Position numbers and translations under genes: made by a program
Origin: M3007 sp044350425
GTDB taxonomy: Bacteria > Bacteroidota > Bacteroidia > Chitinophagales > Saprospiraceae
Assembly (NCBI GenBank): GCA_044350425.1
Contig: JBILHS010000005.1
Location: 1 to 64,000, forward strand
DNA: 64,000 bases
Reading direction: 5' to 3'
In this document: piece after piece, positions 1-6,761 of the stretch
How positions within the stretch are numbered: the stretch's first letter is position 1
Layout: each line of letters starts with the position of its first letter
The notes under the pieces: model-generated
Seen by the model: only the letters and a program-made list of their open reading frames with translations
Told to the model about the DNA's origin: nothing
Database searches by the model: none

Positions 1-126
1 GTCCGGTTAAGGAATTTTGAATCTGGGTTAATTTGTTGGCAATCAATTTTTTAGAAAGGCTTTTGGATGTGAACGATTTGAAATTGATTCTGGGTTGTAA
101 ACTTCGTTGCTCAAAAGAGAGTTACG

Positions 127-222
127 ATGAACAAAGGGAAATATGTTTTTGCGCAATTGATGAGTTTCTGCCCCGTCAGGTGTTCCCCCAAGCATACAAA
201 GGTACCTCCCCCGCCGCGCTAG
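127..222 (+). pseudogene. IS4-type transposase, N-terminal fragment
   Basis: An ATG at 127 opens a reading frame starting MNKGKYVFAQL, which I recognise as the start of IS4-family transposases with the DUF4372 N-terminal domain. In that family it is normally followed by a segment like FLPxRVF. Here FLPRQVF is encoded directly afterwards but in another frame, so a small indel lies near 160. After that the sequence runs into repeat DNA and the frame closes at 222 with a stop that belongs to a CTAG repeat boundary. No catalytic DDE region follows. This is a dead remnant; family assignment is from memory of the N-terminal motif only. Confidence 0.5.
166..222 (-). repeat. Module C (IS remnant plus CTAG end), inverted copy
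   Basis: About 57 bp, from TTTCTGCCCCGTCAGG to the CTAG at 219. It is closely matched, in inverted orientation, at 60341-60400 with only a few substitutions. It starts with the FLPRQVF-coding piece of the transposase and ends at a CTAG where module B begins. Confidence 0.6.
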
Positions 223-355
223 GGTCTTTTTTTGACCCAACGCCACTCCAGCAGGATTTCGTGCCAAAGTATATACCTTCTTGATACCCTGTGGTCAAGC
301 GGTGAGACATTTTTGATTAGCGCATTTGCTTGGGCACTCACGGAAGTGGCTCTGT
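219..355 (+). repeat. Module B, degenerate copy
   Basis: Starts at CTAG followed by GGTC, a run of seven T and GACCC, matching the left end of the 203-bp module at 59982. The motif TTGCTTGGGCACTCACGG near 325 matches the module's right half. The copy is shorter than the one at 59982 and its right terminal inverted repeat has decayed. Upstream DNA at 1-126 shows no gene I can support. Confidence 0.55.
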
Positions 356-401
356 TGAAGTGCCAACAGCACCACTGAGCAAATCCCACAACCACACACC
401 C

Positions 402-442
402 AAAAAAAAATCGCCGGAGCGATCATCAAATCTCTCCGGCGA
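402..442 (-). terminator. Rho-independent terminator
   Basis: A 9-bp GC-rich stem (TCGCCGGAG paired with CTCCGGCGA) with a 14-base loop. On the minus strand it is followed by a run of nine T. It lies about 60 bases beyond the stop of the minus-strand gene at 504-743 and is oriented to end it. Confidence 0.8.
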
Positions 443-503
443 AGCCGTCACGCAAAGCGTGGAAAAGTTGGAAATACGTCTAGGTGGGAAAAGAACGGTG
501 GAC

Positions 504-743
504 TCACCCTTTATTTTCATGCATCCTGCTTCGGATGCGTTCGATCAGTGCCGGGGAGGCTTTTTCGCGCGTTAAATTTGCTTTAAGCAGGGAGCGCAGG
601 GATTCCACATGGGGAGCTTCTGGTTGTCGGGAGCCTGGTTTTTCAGAAAAAACCTGGTTTTCAAATAGGGCCGGATTGACCGGGCCGTTGTCCTGGAGTT
701 TGTCGCTGACCGGTAGGCCAGTGTCTTTGCGTGCAATTTTCAT
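504..743 (-). CDS. Small protein, possible anti-sigma factor remnant
   Basis: A 79-residue reading frame starting MKIARKDTG. The last 30 residues (LRSLLKANLTREKASPALI and on) are basic and helical. They resemble the C-terminal tail of zinc-binding anti-sigma factors that often follow ECF sigma genes in Bacteroidota. The expected N-terminal His/Cys zinc site is not present in this frame. The frame stays open upstream to about 1067, but that part contains heptad repeats and reads like non-coding sequence, so I start at 743; a start at 767 (MPAQ) is also possible. The upstream sigma gene has its own terminator, so this would need its own promoter. It may be a decayed gene. Confidence 0.4.
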   Translation of the reverse strand: MKIARKDTGLPVSDKLQDNGPVNPALFENQVFSEKPGSRQPEAPHVESLRSLLKANLTREKASPALIERIRSRMHENKG

Positions 744-980
744 GTAAAAGTGAATTTGTGCCGGCATACTATCGCTGGGCTTGCTGCTTCTATCACTGCC
801 CCATGTTCTATTGCCGGGTGCCTCACATTGTCTGCCACGGCTGCCAACCGGGTCTGGACATATAGATGCGGGCCACCAATTTATTTCGGACGCTGAACAA
901 AGGGTCAGACATGAGAAGGAGCCGGCACGGAATGCCTGCTGACCTGCGGTAGAATGCTGACTTGTGAATGACATTTTTTT

Positions 981-1029
981 ACGGTTTACGGTAGACGGTT
1001 TACGGTGGACGGTCTTGACTGTACGGCTG
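981..1029 (+). repeat. ACGGTNN heptad repeat array
   Basis: Five successive 7-base units of form ACGGTNN (endings TT, AG, TT, GG, CT) occupy 981-1015, followed by two decayed units. It belongs to a family also seen at 46997, 47795, 49918 and 58097. It lies in the 375-base gene-free stretch 744-1118, in which I see otherwise only the sigma-gene terminator. Confidence 0.85.
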
Positions 1030-1065
1030 TTAAATCTAAGGTCCAGTGTCCTATAGTCAGTAATC

Positions 1066-1115
1066 AAAAAGGGTTTGCCACGGGCAGTTCATAAAACTGC
1101 TTCGGACAAACCCTT
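1066..1115 (-). terminator. Terminator of the ECF sigma gene
   Basis: On the minus strand AAGGGTTTG and CAAACCCTT form a 9-bp outer stem, with an inner AGCAGTT/AACTGCC-type helix, followed by five T. It begins only a few bases after the stop of the sigma factor gene, making that gene appear monocistronic. Confidence 0.75.
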
Positions 1116-1118
1116 TAT

Positions 1119-1712
1119 TCAGGATGCGCCAGGCGCATCATCGTCTTCTCCTGTTTTGCCTTCGTTATCTTGCACATTGTAGCCATTCGAACGTCCATAT
1201 TGGAGCAGTCTTTTGGCGAGAATGTTACGGGCACGGTGCAAACGCGAACGAACGGTACCTATCGGGATATCCAGAATGGCCGAGATCTCCTCATAGGTGA
1301 AATCCTCGAGGTCGAGGAGTATCACTGAGCGGAAATTGGGTGTGAGGGCGTTGATGGCAAGCATCACCTCATCGCCCATGCGTTCGTTGTGCGGGTTTTC
1401 GGCCACGGGTAATAGGCGCACCGTAGGATCTTCAATATCCCGGGTGCGGGGCTGGGTCTTGCGGCTGCGCCAGTCGTTGATGAAAGCATTTCGGCAGATC
1501 CGGAACAGCCATGCTTTGGCGTTTGTCTCTGCAGTGTAGCGCTCAATAAAGCGCCATGCTTTCAAAAAAGTCTCTTGCACGAGGTCCTCAGCCTGTGTCC
1601 TATCCCCCGTCAGGCGGTAGGAGAACGCATAAACCGCATCGAGCAGCGGGACGAATTCCTGCTCGTATACTCGGCTTTGCGCGCTGTTTGCCTTGTAGGT
1701 TAAATTAGCCAT
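1119..1712 (-). CDS. ECF-type RNA polymerase sigma factor
   Basis: 197 residues, the usual size for a sigma-70 extracytoplasmic-function factor. Region 2 lies at about residues 25-95, with the family signature QAEDLVQETFLKAW followed by AWLFRICRNAFINDWR. Region 4 at about 120-175 has the helix-turn-helix FTYEEISAILDIPIGTVRSR. The tail after residue 178 is acidic and not part of the fold. It would redirect RNA polymerase to a stress or envelope regulon. No intact anti-sigma gene is adjacent, only the doubtful small frame downstream. A terminator closes the gene immediately after its stop. The family call is firm; the regulon is unknown. Confidence 0.93.
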   Translation of the reverse strand: MANLTYKANSAQSRVYEQEFVPLLDAVYAFSYRLTGDRTQAEDLVQETFLKAWRFIERYTAETNAKAWLFRICRNAFINDWRSRKTQPRTRDIEDPTVRLLPVAENPHNERMGDEVMLAINALTPNFRSVILLDLEDFTYEEISAILDIPIGTVRSRLHRARNILAKRLLQYGRSNGYNVQDNEGKTGEDDDAPGAS

Positions 1713-1823
1713 AGTGCTTAGGTTTTAGTAAATCAGGACTGCAAAGGTCGCCGACATTACTACACAACACAAGAGGCGGGATGGGGAGTTCCCGGGGATG
1801 GAAGATTTTTTAAAAAAACATCC

Positions 1824-1971
1824 AATGTCCAACAAGGAATGTCCAATGTCCAGGTGGGTTGAAACGCTTGGGATGGTGTGTAAAAAAAGACTGCGGGATA
1901 CGCATCGTCCACACTCATTACCGCCAGGCGCAGCGCCTAACTTGGAAATTGGACATTTCTTGTTGAATATT
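1824..1971. repeat. AATGTCC imperfect inverted repeat
   Basis: The left arm contains AATGTCCAACAAGGAATGTC and a direct echo AATGTCC. The right arm, 1942-1971, is its imperfect reverse complement (GGACATTTCTTGTTGAA). It fills most of the 270-base spacer between the sigma gene's start and the convergently placed stop at 1983. It may act as a structured spacer or terminator; no T-run is clear. Confidence 0.6.
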
Positions 1972-1982
1972 CGATATTCAAT

Positions 1983-2453
1983 TTAAATCGTCCCCCGATT
2001 CCGGGTACGCCAGATAGATAGCATCATCCGAATGGCAAATGCCGGTGCTGCCAGCGCACTACCCACCCCAAAAAACAACATTTCTCCCCAGATGTATTGC
2101 TCCACAGCCGGTCGTTGTCCCGATGGTAGATGCCCGGTAAGTGGCTCCCAGCCTTTTTCTTCAATGAAGCCCAGAAACTCGTTGATCCGTTCGATCAACA
2201 AAAAAAGCAGTGGGAACATCAAAAGCATCAACACGATCTTCAGGATCTGCTGCTTGTCAATAAAGGTGTGTTTGAGCAGAAACATATAGCGGGTAAGGGT
2301 CACGAGCACCACCACAAAAAAGATATTGGTCGCCTCAAATGGCCATACATACATCGCTTTGTGAATGGGTTGAAGCACGGCCCAGACCACCAGGATCGTA
2401 AGAAGCCACCAGACCAGTTCAAGCGCAATTTTTAATTGATTCGATTTATTCAT
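1983..2453 (-). CDS. Small multi-pass membrane protein, unknown function
   Basis: 156 residues starting MNKSNQLKIALELVWW. Hydrophobic segments are visible at about residues 10-28, 38-55, 68-85 and 120-140, so four membrane helices are likely. I do not recognise the family. The start ATG overlaps the stop of the upstream symporter gene in an ATGA arrangement, so the two are translationally coupled, and it is probably an accessory or co-regulated product of the symporter operon. A longer frame begins at 2495 inside the symporter, but the coupled start is more credible. Confidence 0.7.
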   Translation of the reverse strand: MNKSNQLKIALELVWWLLTILVVWAVLQPIHKAMYVWPFEATNIFFVVVLVTLTRYMFLLKHTFIDKQQILKIVLMLLMFPLLFLLIERINEFLGFIEEKGWEPLTGHLPSGQRPAVEQYIWGEMLFFGVGSALAAPAFAIRMMLSIWRTRNRGTI

Positions 2454-3907
2454 GTTGTTTTTTCTATTGATAAAGTGTTTTCCCCTTCCCTCCAATAACT
2501 CCCAACCAACATTCCCAGCATACTGGCCGCCAATCCGTATAAGATAGCAGGCACTTCAAGCAGCACCTGGGTAGTCCCGGAATATTCGCCGGATTCGGCC
2601 AATGGAGGCAAATAAGTGTTGGTGATGAACCACATAACGATGCCAGATACCATGGCAGCGATGGCGCCTGTGCCCGTAGCCCGTTTCCAATAAAGTCCGG
2701 CAATCAATGGCACAAAAAGAGAGACCAGACTAAAGGCCGATGATTCGCCCACCAATTCAAAGATATTGTTGCGTGACAAAGCCATAAGACCCGTTACGAT
2801 CGCAACGCCCACCAGTGAAATGCGCATGATGCGTAAAAGTTGTGCATCGGTCACTTGCTTAAACAAGGGCTTGACCAGATTTTCCCCGATCACGGTGGCA
2901 GGTGCCAGCATCGCCCCACTGCAGGTACTTAAAATAGCCGAAATCAGAGCGCCAAAAAAGAAGATCTGCATCCCGATGCCGCTGTGTTGAAGCACCATGG
3001 TAGGGATGATCATCTGTGCATCGCCTTCCAAAAGTTCGGGATAAAGGATCCGCGCGCAATAACAAATGATCAGTGGCAGCATAGCCACGGTCAGGTACAT
3101 AAAAGAGGAGGTGTAACAAGCCCTGACAGAGGATCTCACACTTTTGGCAGCCATCACCCGCTGAAAAACATCCTGTTGCGGAATACTCCCCAGTCCAATG
3201 GTGATCCAGGCCGCAAACCAGCTGATCATTTCGGTTGGTTTTAGATCCGGAAAAAATTGAAAAAAATTGGGCGGAGCCGCTGCCACCATCTCCCCAAAAC
3301 CGCCCACTTGCATCACCATACTGATGGTCAGCACCAGCAGACCAATGATGATGGCAATGGTCTGCACAAAATCGGTGACTGCCACCGACCACATCCCGCC
3401 AATATAAGTGTACACCACCACCAGCGATGTGCAAAGCAGAACACCCCATTCCCTTTCCAGCCCACTCACCGCCTCGAGTACAATGGCCAGGGCCACGATC
3501 TGTGCGGCGATCCAGCTAAAATACGAAGGGACCATAAAGACCGCCGAAGTAATCTCCGCCGTTCGTCCAAAACGGATCCGATAGAAATCATTGAAGGTCA
3601 GGATTTTCAGGTTGTACAGCGGCCTGGCCACCAGCAATCCTGCCAAAAACAAACATAAGGCGGCCCCAAATGGATCTTCGATGACGCCCAATAAGCCGTG
3701 TTGGGCAAATTCAGCACCCGCGCCCATCACGGTTTCCGAACCAAACCAGGTGGCAAACAGGGCACAGGCAACCAACATCATCGGCAGACCCTTACCGGCC
3801 ATCACAAAGTCAGCGGTCGTTTTTACCCGCCGCGAAGCCCACCAACCCACAGCCAGTGTGCCGAGCAGGTACAAAGCAATAAAACCAAGCAGGAATCCAT
3901 TTTGCAT
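2450..3907 (-). CDS. Sodium:solute symporter family protein
   Basis: 485 residues from the ATG at 3907 (MQNGFLLGFIALYLLG). About 13 hydrophobic helices are arranged as in the SSS family. The N-terminal region carries family-like sequence TTADFVMAGKGLPMM and ATWFGSETVMGAGAEF. The interior has the conserved GGMWSVAVTDFVQT segment seen in proline/pantothenate-type members. It would import a small organic solute with Na+. The substrate cannot be told from sequence. The frame extends 29 residues further upstream, but that part is not membrane-like and lies outside family length. It is coupled to the small membrane protein downstream by a 4-base overlap. Confidence 0.88.
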   Translation of the reverse strand: MQNGFLLGFIALYLLGTLAVGWWASRRVKTTADFVMAGKGLPMMLVACALFATWFGSETVMGAGAEFAQHGLLGVIEDPFGAALCLFLAGLLVARPLYNLKILTFNDFYRIRFGRTAEITSAVFMVPSYFSWIAAQIVALAIVLEAVSGLEREWGVLLCTSLVVVYTYIGGMWSVAVTDFVQTIAIIIGLLVLTISMVMQVGGFGEMVAAAPPNFFQFFPDLKPTEMISWFAAWITIGLGSIPQQDVFQRVMAAKSVRSSVRACYTSSFMYLTVAMLPLIICYCARILYPELLEGDAQMIIPTMVLQHSGIGMQIFFFGALISAILSTCSGAMLAPATVIGENLVKPLFKQVTDAQLLRIMRISLVGVAIVTGLMALSRNNIFELVGESSAFSLVSLFVPLIAGLYWKRATGTGAIAAMVSGIVMWFITNTYLPPLAESGEYSGTTQVLLEVPAILYGLAASMLGMLVGSYWREGENTLSIEKTT

Positions 3908-4046
3908 GATAAAAACCAGGATTTCGGATTTCGCGGCCAAAGGTAGAAATGTAGCGCGAGGATGGATCGGATTACTTAATGGGGCTTTAGCCAAAGGCCT
4001 TTTGATTAAGTTTTTCGGTTTTAACCTGCATCGGGGCTTAACTTTT

Positions 4047-4054
4047 TACATTTG
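4047..4054 (+). promoter_or_regulatory. Bacteroidota -7 element (TACATTTG) before tatC
   Basis: A perfect match to the TAnnTTTG consensus recognised by the primary Bacteroidota sigma factor, about 40 bases before the tatC ATG. I see no convincing -33 TTTG at 19-21 bases upstream. Confidence 0.55.
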
Positions 4055-4094
4055 CAGCGTCTAACCCCGCCTACAGTCCTCAAATCAAGCAAAA

Positions 4095-4982
4095 ATGCCG
4101 CTCGATCAGCAACACGAACACGACCGCCAGAATGACCCGCGTGGCGAAATGTCCTTTTTCGACCATATTATAGAGCTGCGTACCCATATTCTGCGCTCTG
4201 TACTGGCGATCGCCGCGGTAGGTATCGTGTGTTTTTTCAATAAAGAATTCGTTTTCAACACCCTGATCTTTGGGCCCAAGAATCCGGACTTTCCGACCTA
4301 TCGGATCATCTGCGATTTTTCTCACTGGGTTGGCGCCGGAGAAGTCATGTGTTTTAGCCCTCCAAAATTCACCATCATTACCCGGGAATTAGGTGAAGTA
4401 TTGATGCAGCACATCTATATTTCATTTTGGCTGGGCGTGATCGGAGCATTTCCATTTATTTTTTGGGAATTCTGGAGGTTTATACAACCTGGATTGCATG
4501 AAAATGAGAAAAAAGCCGTCCGTGGTATCGTGGCCATTTGCACCTTTCTTTTCCTGCTGGGTGTTTCGTTCGGATATTATGTTATCGCTCCGTTTTCTAT
4601 CAGCTTTTTGGCTGGATATACCCTGGAAGGGCTCGAGGTATCACCGACACTGGATTCCTATGTTACCTATATGACCATGTTCACCCTGCCGATGGGCTTA
4701 ATTTTTGAGTTGCCGGTGATGGCCTACTTCCTGGCCAAGATCGGCGTGGTCGGGGCCGCTTTTTTACGGAATTACCGACGTCAGGCAGTGGTGATCATCC
4801 TCATTGTTGCCGCGATCATTACTCCGCCGGACGTGGTTTCTCAAACGCTGGTATCTATTCCACTTTTCCTGCTTTATGAAGCAAGTATCATGGTGGTTGC
4901 CAGGGTGCAACGCAACCGCGAAAAAGCCCTGAAAATTGCAGAACAGAAAAGTCAGCAGGTGACCCCTTACGAGGAAGATTAA
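4095..4982 (+). CDS. tatC: Sec-independent protein translocase TatC
   Basis: 295 residues with six hydrophobic helices. The N-terminal cytoplasmic helix carries the TatC hallmark SFFDHIIELRTHILRS, and the internal PxxFWEFWRFIQPGLHENEK segment is the family's signature loop. TatC is the membrane receptor that binds twin-arginine signal peptides and recruits TatA for export of folded proteins. An insert of about 40 residues between helices 1 and 2 (including FGPKNPDFPTYRI) is usual in Bacteroidota. The C-terminus is basic and hydrophilic. A -7 element lies upstream and the ABC permease follows after 11 bases, so the two are probably cotranscribed. A Tat substrate, the isomerase-like protein at 39662-40555, occurs elsewhere in the window. 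Confidence 0.96.
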   Translation: MPLDQQHEHDRQNDPRGEMSFFDHIIELRTHILRSVLAIAAVGIVCFFNKEFVFNTLIFGPKNPDFPTYRIICDFSHWVGAGEVMCFSPPKFTIITRELGEVLMQHIYISFWLGVIGAFPFIFWEFWRFIQPGLHENEKKAVRGIVAICTFLFLLGVSFGYYVIAPFSISFLAGYTLEGLEVSPTLDSYVTYMTMFTLPMGLIFELPVMAYFLAKIGVVGAAFLRNYRRQAVVIILIVAAIITPPDVVSQTLVSIPLFLLYEASIMVVARVQRNREKALKIAEQKSQQVTPYEED

Positions 4983-4993
4983 CGATCCTTTTT

Positions 4994-6469
4994 ATGCTCA
5001 GATACCTCCTTCGCCGGATCTTAATGGCCTTGCCCACTTTGCTGGTCATTTCATTTCTGGCGTTTGGATTGGGCAAATGCGCTCCGGGGGATCCCGTGGT
5101 GAATGTTTTTGGAGAATCGAACTACAATACCCTGGATCCGGCCAAACAAGCTGAAGCCTACCGCTCCAATGCCGTCCGGCTCCACCTGGATCGCCCGGCT
5201 TTTTATTTTACCCTGACTACAGCGGCATACCCCGACACGCTTTACCGTATTTTTCCGCTCGATCGAAGGGAACGTCTGGAAAAACTGATCGGGCAAACCG
5301 GCAACTGGCCGGCAGTCCGCACTTATGATAAAGCGATCTCAGAAACCGCCCGGGCCATAGAAGCCTTGCCAGCTTCCCTCCCGCAAGGCGCCCGACTCCG
5401 AAGTGAATTCACTTTTTTGGTACGGGTCGACCAACTTACCCTGATCGACTCCGCCCTGCGTCAGATGCAACTGTTGGCGGCTGAAATACCTGAGGCTCCC
5501 GTTACCATTTCAGACTCTTCCGCTGCGTTCAAAAGATCTGCGGGGACATTCCCCGCACTTAAAAGCGCTTTAGTCCACCTGGATTCAGCCACGCTGGTTT
5601 TGAACACCCAAAAGCTGCCCGGCAAACTCAGCACACCCGGCATTTACTGGCAAGGTTTGGAGAATCAATACCATCAATGGCTGAAAGGATTTTTGACAGG
5701 TGATCTGGGTTTGACCAGAAGGAAGATCAAGGTCTGGGATGAGTTGGCTCCCAGTCTCCTTTTGACCTTGGTGATCAATGGATTGGCCATATTTCTGGCC
5801 TATCTGCTCGCAGTCCCGATCGGGGTAGAAATGGCCCGGCGCAAGGGAAAATGGCAGGATCGCTGGGGAAAAAGAAGTTTGTTTTTCCTGTATTCGATGC
5901 CCGTGTTTTGGATGGCCGGGTTACTGATCATGGTTTTTACCAATACCAACTGGGGCCACAAGATCCTGCCAGACATCTATTTTGATGTTCAGGATACCTG
6001 GCAATCAGACCAGATTTCTTTTGTCACCTGGTGGAGCACCCATGCATCCAAATGTATCCTGCCCGTTACCATTCTGACCCTGCATGCACTCGCGGTGCTT
6101 GCTTTACAAATGCGCAGTGGAATGCTGGGTACCTTAGGCGAAGATTATATTCGAACTGCCCGGGCCAAAGGAGTAGGGGAGGAAGAAATTTATTGGAGCC
6201 ATGCTTTTCGCAATGCACTCTTCCCGATCATCACCGTTTTTGCCAGTGTTTTGCCAGCAGTATTCACCGGATCCCTGGTGGCAGAGGCCCTTTTTAACTT
6301 TCCGGGCATAGGCACCAAAACATTCCAGGCCTATTTGGGGAAGGACCTTCCCTTGCTGGCCGTCATCATGATGATTTCTGCGGCACTTACGATTTTGGGG
6401 AATTTAATCGCTGATCTCCTGTATGCCTGGGCCGATCCGCGCGTCCGATTCACAAAGAAAAACGGCTAA
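4994..6469 (+). CDS. Oligopeptide/dipeptide-type ABC transporter permease (DppB/OppB family)
   Basis: 491 residues. The first membrane helix (LLRRILMALPTLLVISFLAF) is typical of DppB-like permeases. It is followed by an insertion of about 200 mostly hydrophilic residues (35-225) before the remaining five helices, making the protein far longer than the usual 310-340. The EAA loop that contacts the ATPase is present at about residues 385-410 (RTARAKGVGEEEIYWSHAFR). It would form the transmembrane channel of a peptide importer with a partner permease and ATPases that are not in this window. The last codons and stop lie inside the stem of the tRNA-Cys terminator on the other strand. Confidence 0.88.
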   Translation: MLRYLLRRILMALPTLLVISFLAFGLGKCAPGDPVVNVFGESNYNTLDPAKQAEAYRSNAVRLHLDRPAFYFTLTTAAYPDTLYRIFPLDRRERLEKLIGQTGNWPAVRTYDKAISETARAIEALPASLPQGARLRSEFTFLVRVDQLTLIDSALRQMQLLAAEIPEAPVTISDSSAAFKRSAGTFPALKSALVHLDSATLVLNTQKLPGKLSTPGIYWQGLENQYHQWLKGFLTGDLGLTRRKIKVWDELAPSLLLTLVINGLAIFLAYLLAVPIGVEMARRKGKWQDRWGKRSLFFLYSMPVFWMAGLLIMVFTNTNWGHKILPDIYFDVQDTWQSDQISFVTWWSTHASKCILPVTILTLHALAVLALQMRSGMLGTLGEDYIRTARAKGVGEEEIYWSHAFRNALFPIITVFASVLPAVFTGSLVAEALFNFPGIGTKTFQAYLGKDLPLLAVIMMISAALTILGNLIADLLYAWADPRVRFTKKNG

Positions 6470-6497
6470 CTTTCTGAAGATCAGAGAATTAGCCGTT
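6452..6497 (-). terminator. Terminator after tRNA-Cys
   Basis: AACGGCTAA at 6461-6469 pairs perfectly with TTAGCCGTT at 6489-6497, with a possible inner TCTG/CAGA helix. On the minus strand it is followed by TTTTTCTTT. It starts about 10 bases after the tRNA 3' end. The left arm includes the stop codon of the plus-strand permease gene, so the same hairpin may serve both directions. Confidence 0.75.
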
Positions 6498-6506
6498 ACT
6501 TTCTGG

Positions 6507-6577
6507 AGGTTTCCAGCGGATTCGAACCGCTGTAGCAGCTTTTGCAGAGCTGTGCCTAACCGCTCGGCCAGGAAACC
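6507..6577 (-). tRNA. tRNA-Cys (anticodon GCA)
   Basis: A 71-base cloverleaf on the minus strand. The acceptor stem GGTTTCC/GGAAACC is perfect. The D-loop contains GGTTAGGC, the anticodon stem CAGCT/AGCTG holds loop CTGCAAA with anticodon GCA, and the T-arm GCGGTTCGAATCCGC is canonical. The discriminator base is U, the identity element typical of tRNA-Cys. CCA is not encoded. A terminator follows. Confidence 0.96.
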
Positions 6578-6684
6578 TTTGTGCTGAAAGCGGGTGCAAA
6601 GAAACAGGTTTTCCCTGAAATTACAAAAACCTGAGGCGCAATGAATTTTATTTTTTGAAAAAGGTGGATTTTCCCGACCCTTGT

Positions 6685-6692
6685 TACATTTG
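6685..6692 (+). promoter_or_regulatory. -7 element (TACATTTG) before the sugar symporter
   Basis: Exact TAnnTTTG match 70 bases before the ATG at 6762, predicting a leader of about 60 bases. The -33 element is not clear. Confidence 0.5.
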
Positions 6693-6761
6693 GGCTGCCT
6701 TAGCCAGACCCAAATTCATTGCCACACCCTTTCTTAACTCACTTTTTTTAACTGGACACCT

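Noticed and set aside
330..575. Plus-strand frame over the terminator near 402-442
   Set aside because: It runs through an intrinsic terminator and opposite the small minus-strand gene.
981..1029. Heptad arrays as a CRISPR array
   Set aside because: Units are 7 bases with no spacers and no cas genes nearby.
504..1067. 187-residue frame extending upstream of the small protein at 504-743
   Set aside because: The upstream part reads through heptad repeats and has no family pattern; only the last about 79 residues look coding.
2766..4064. Several plus-strand frames opposite the sodium symporter
   Set aside because: All lie antisense to a complete SSS transporter and show His/Pro-rich shadow composition.
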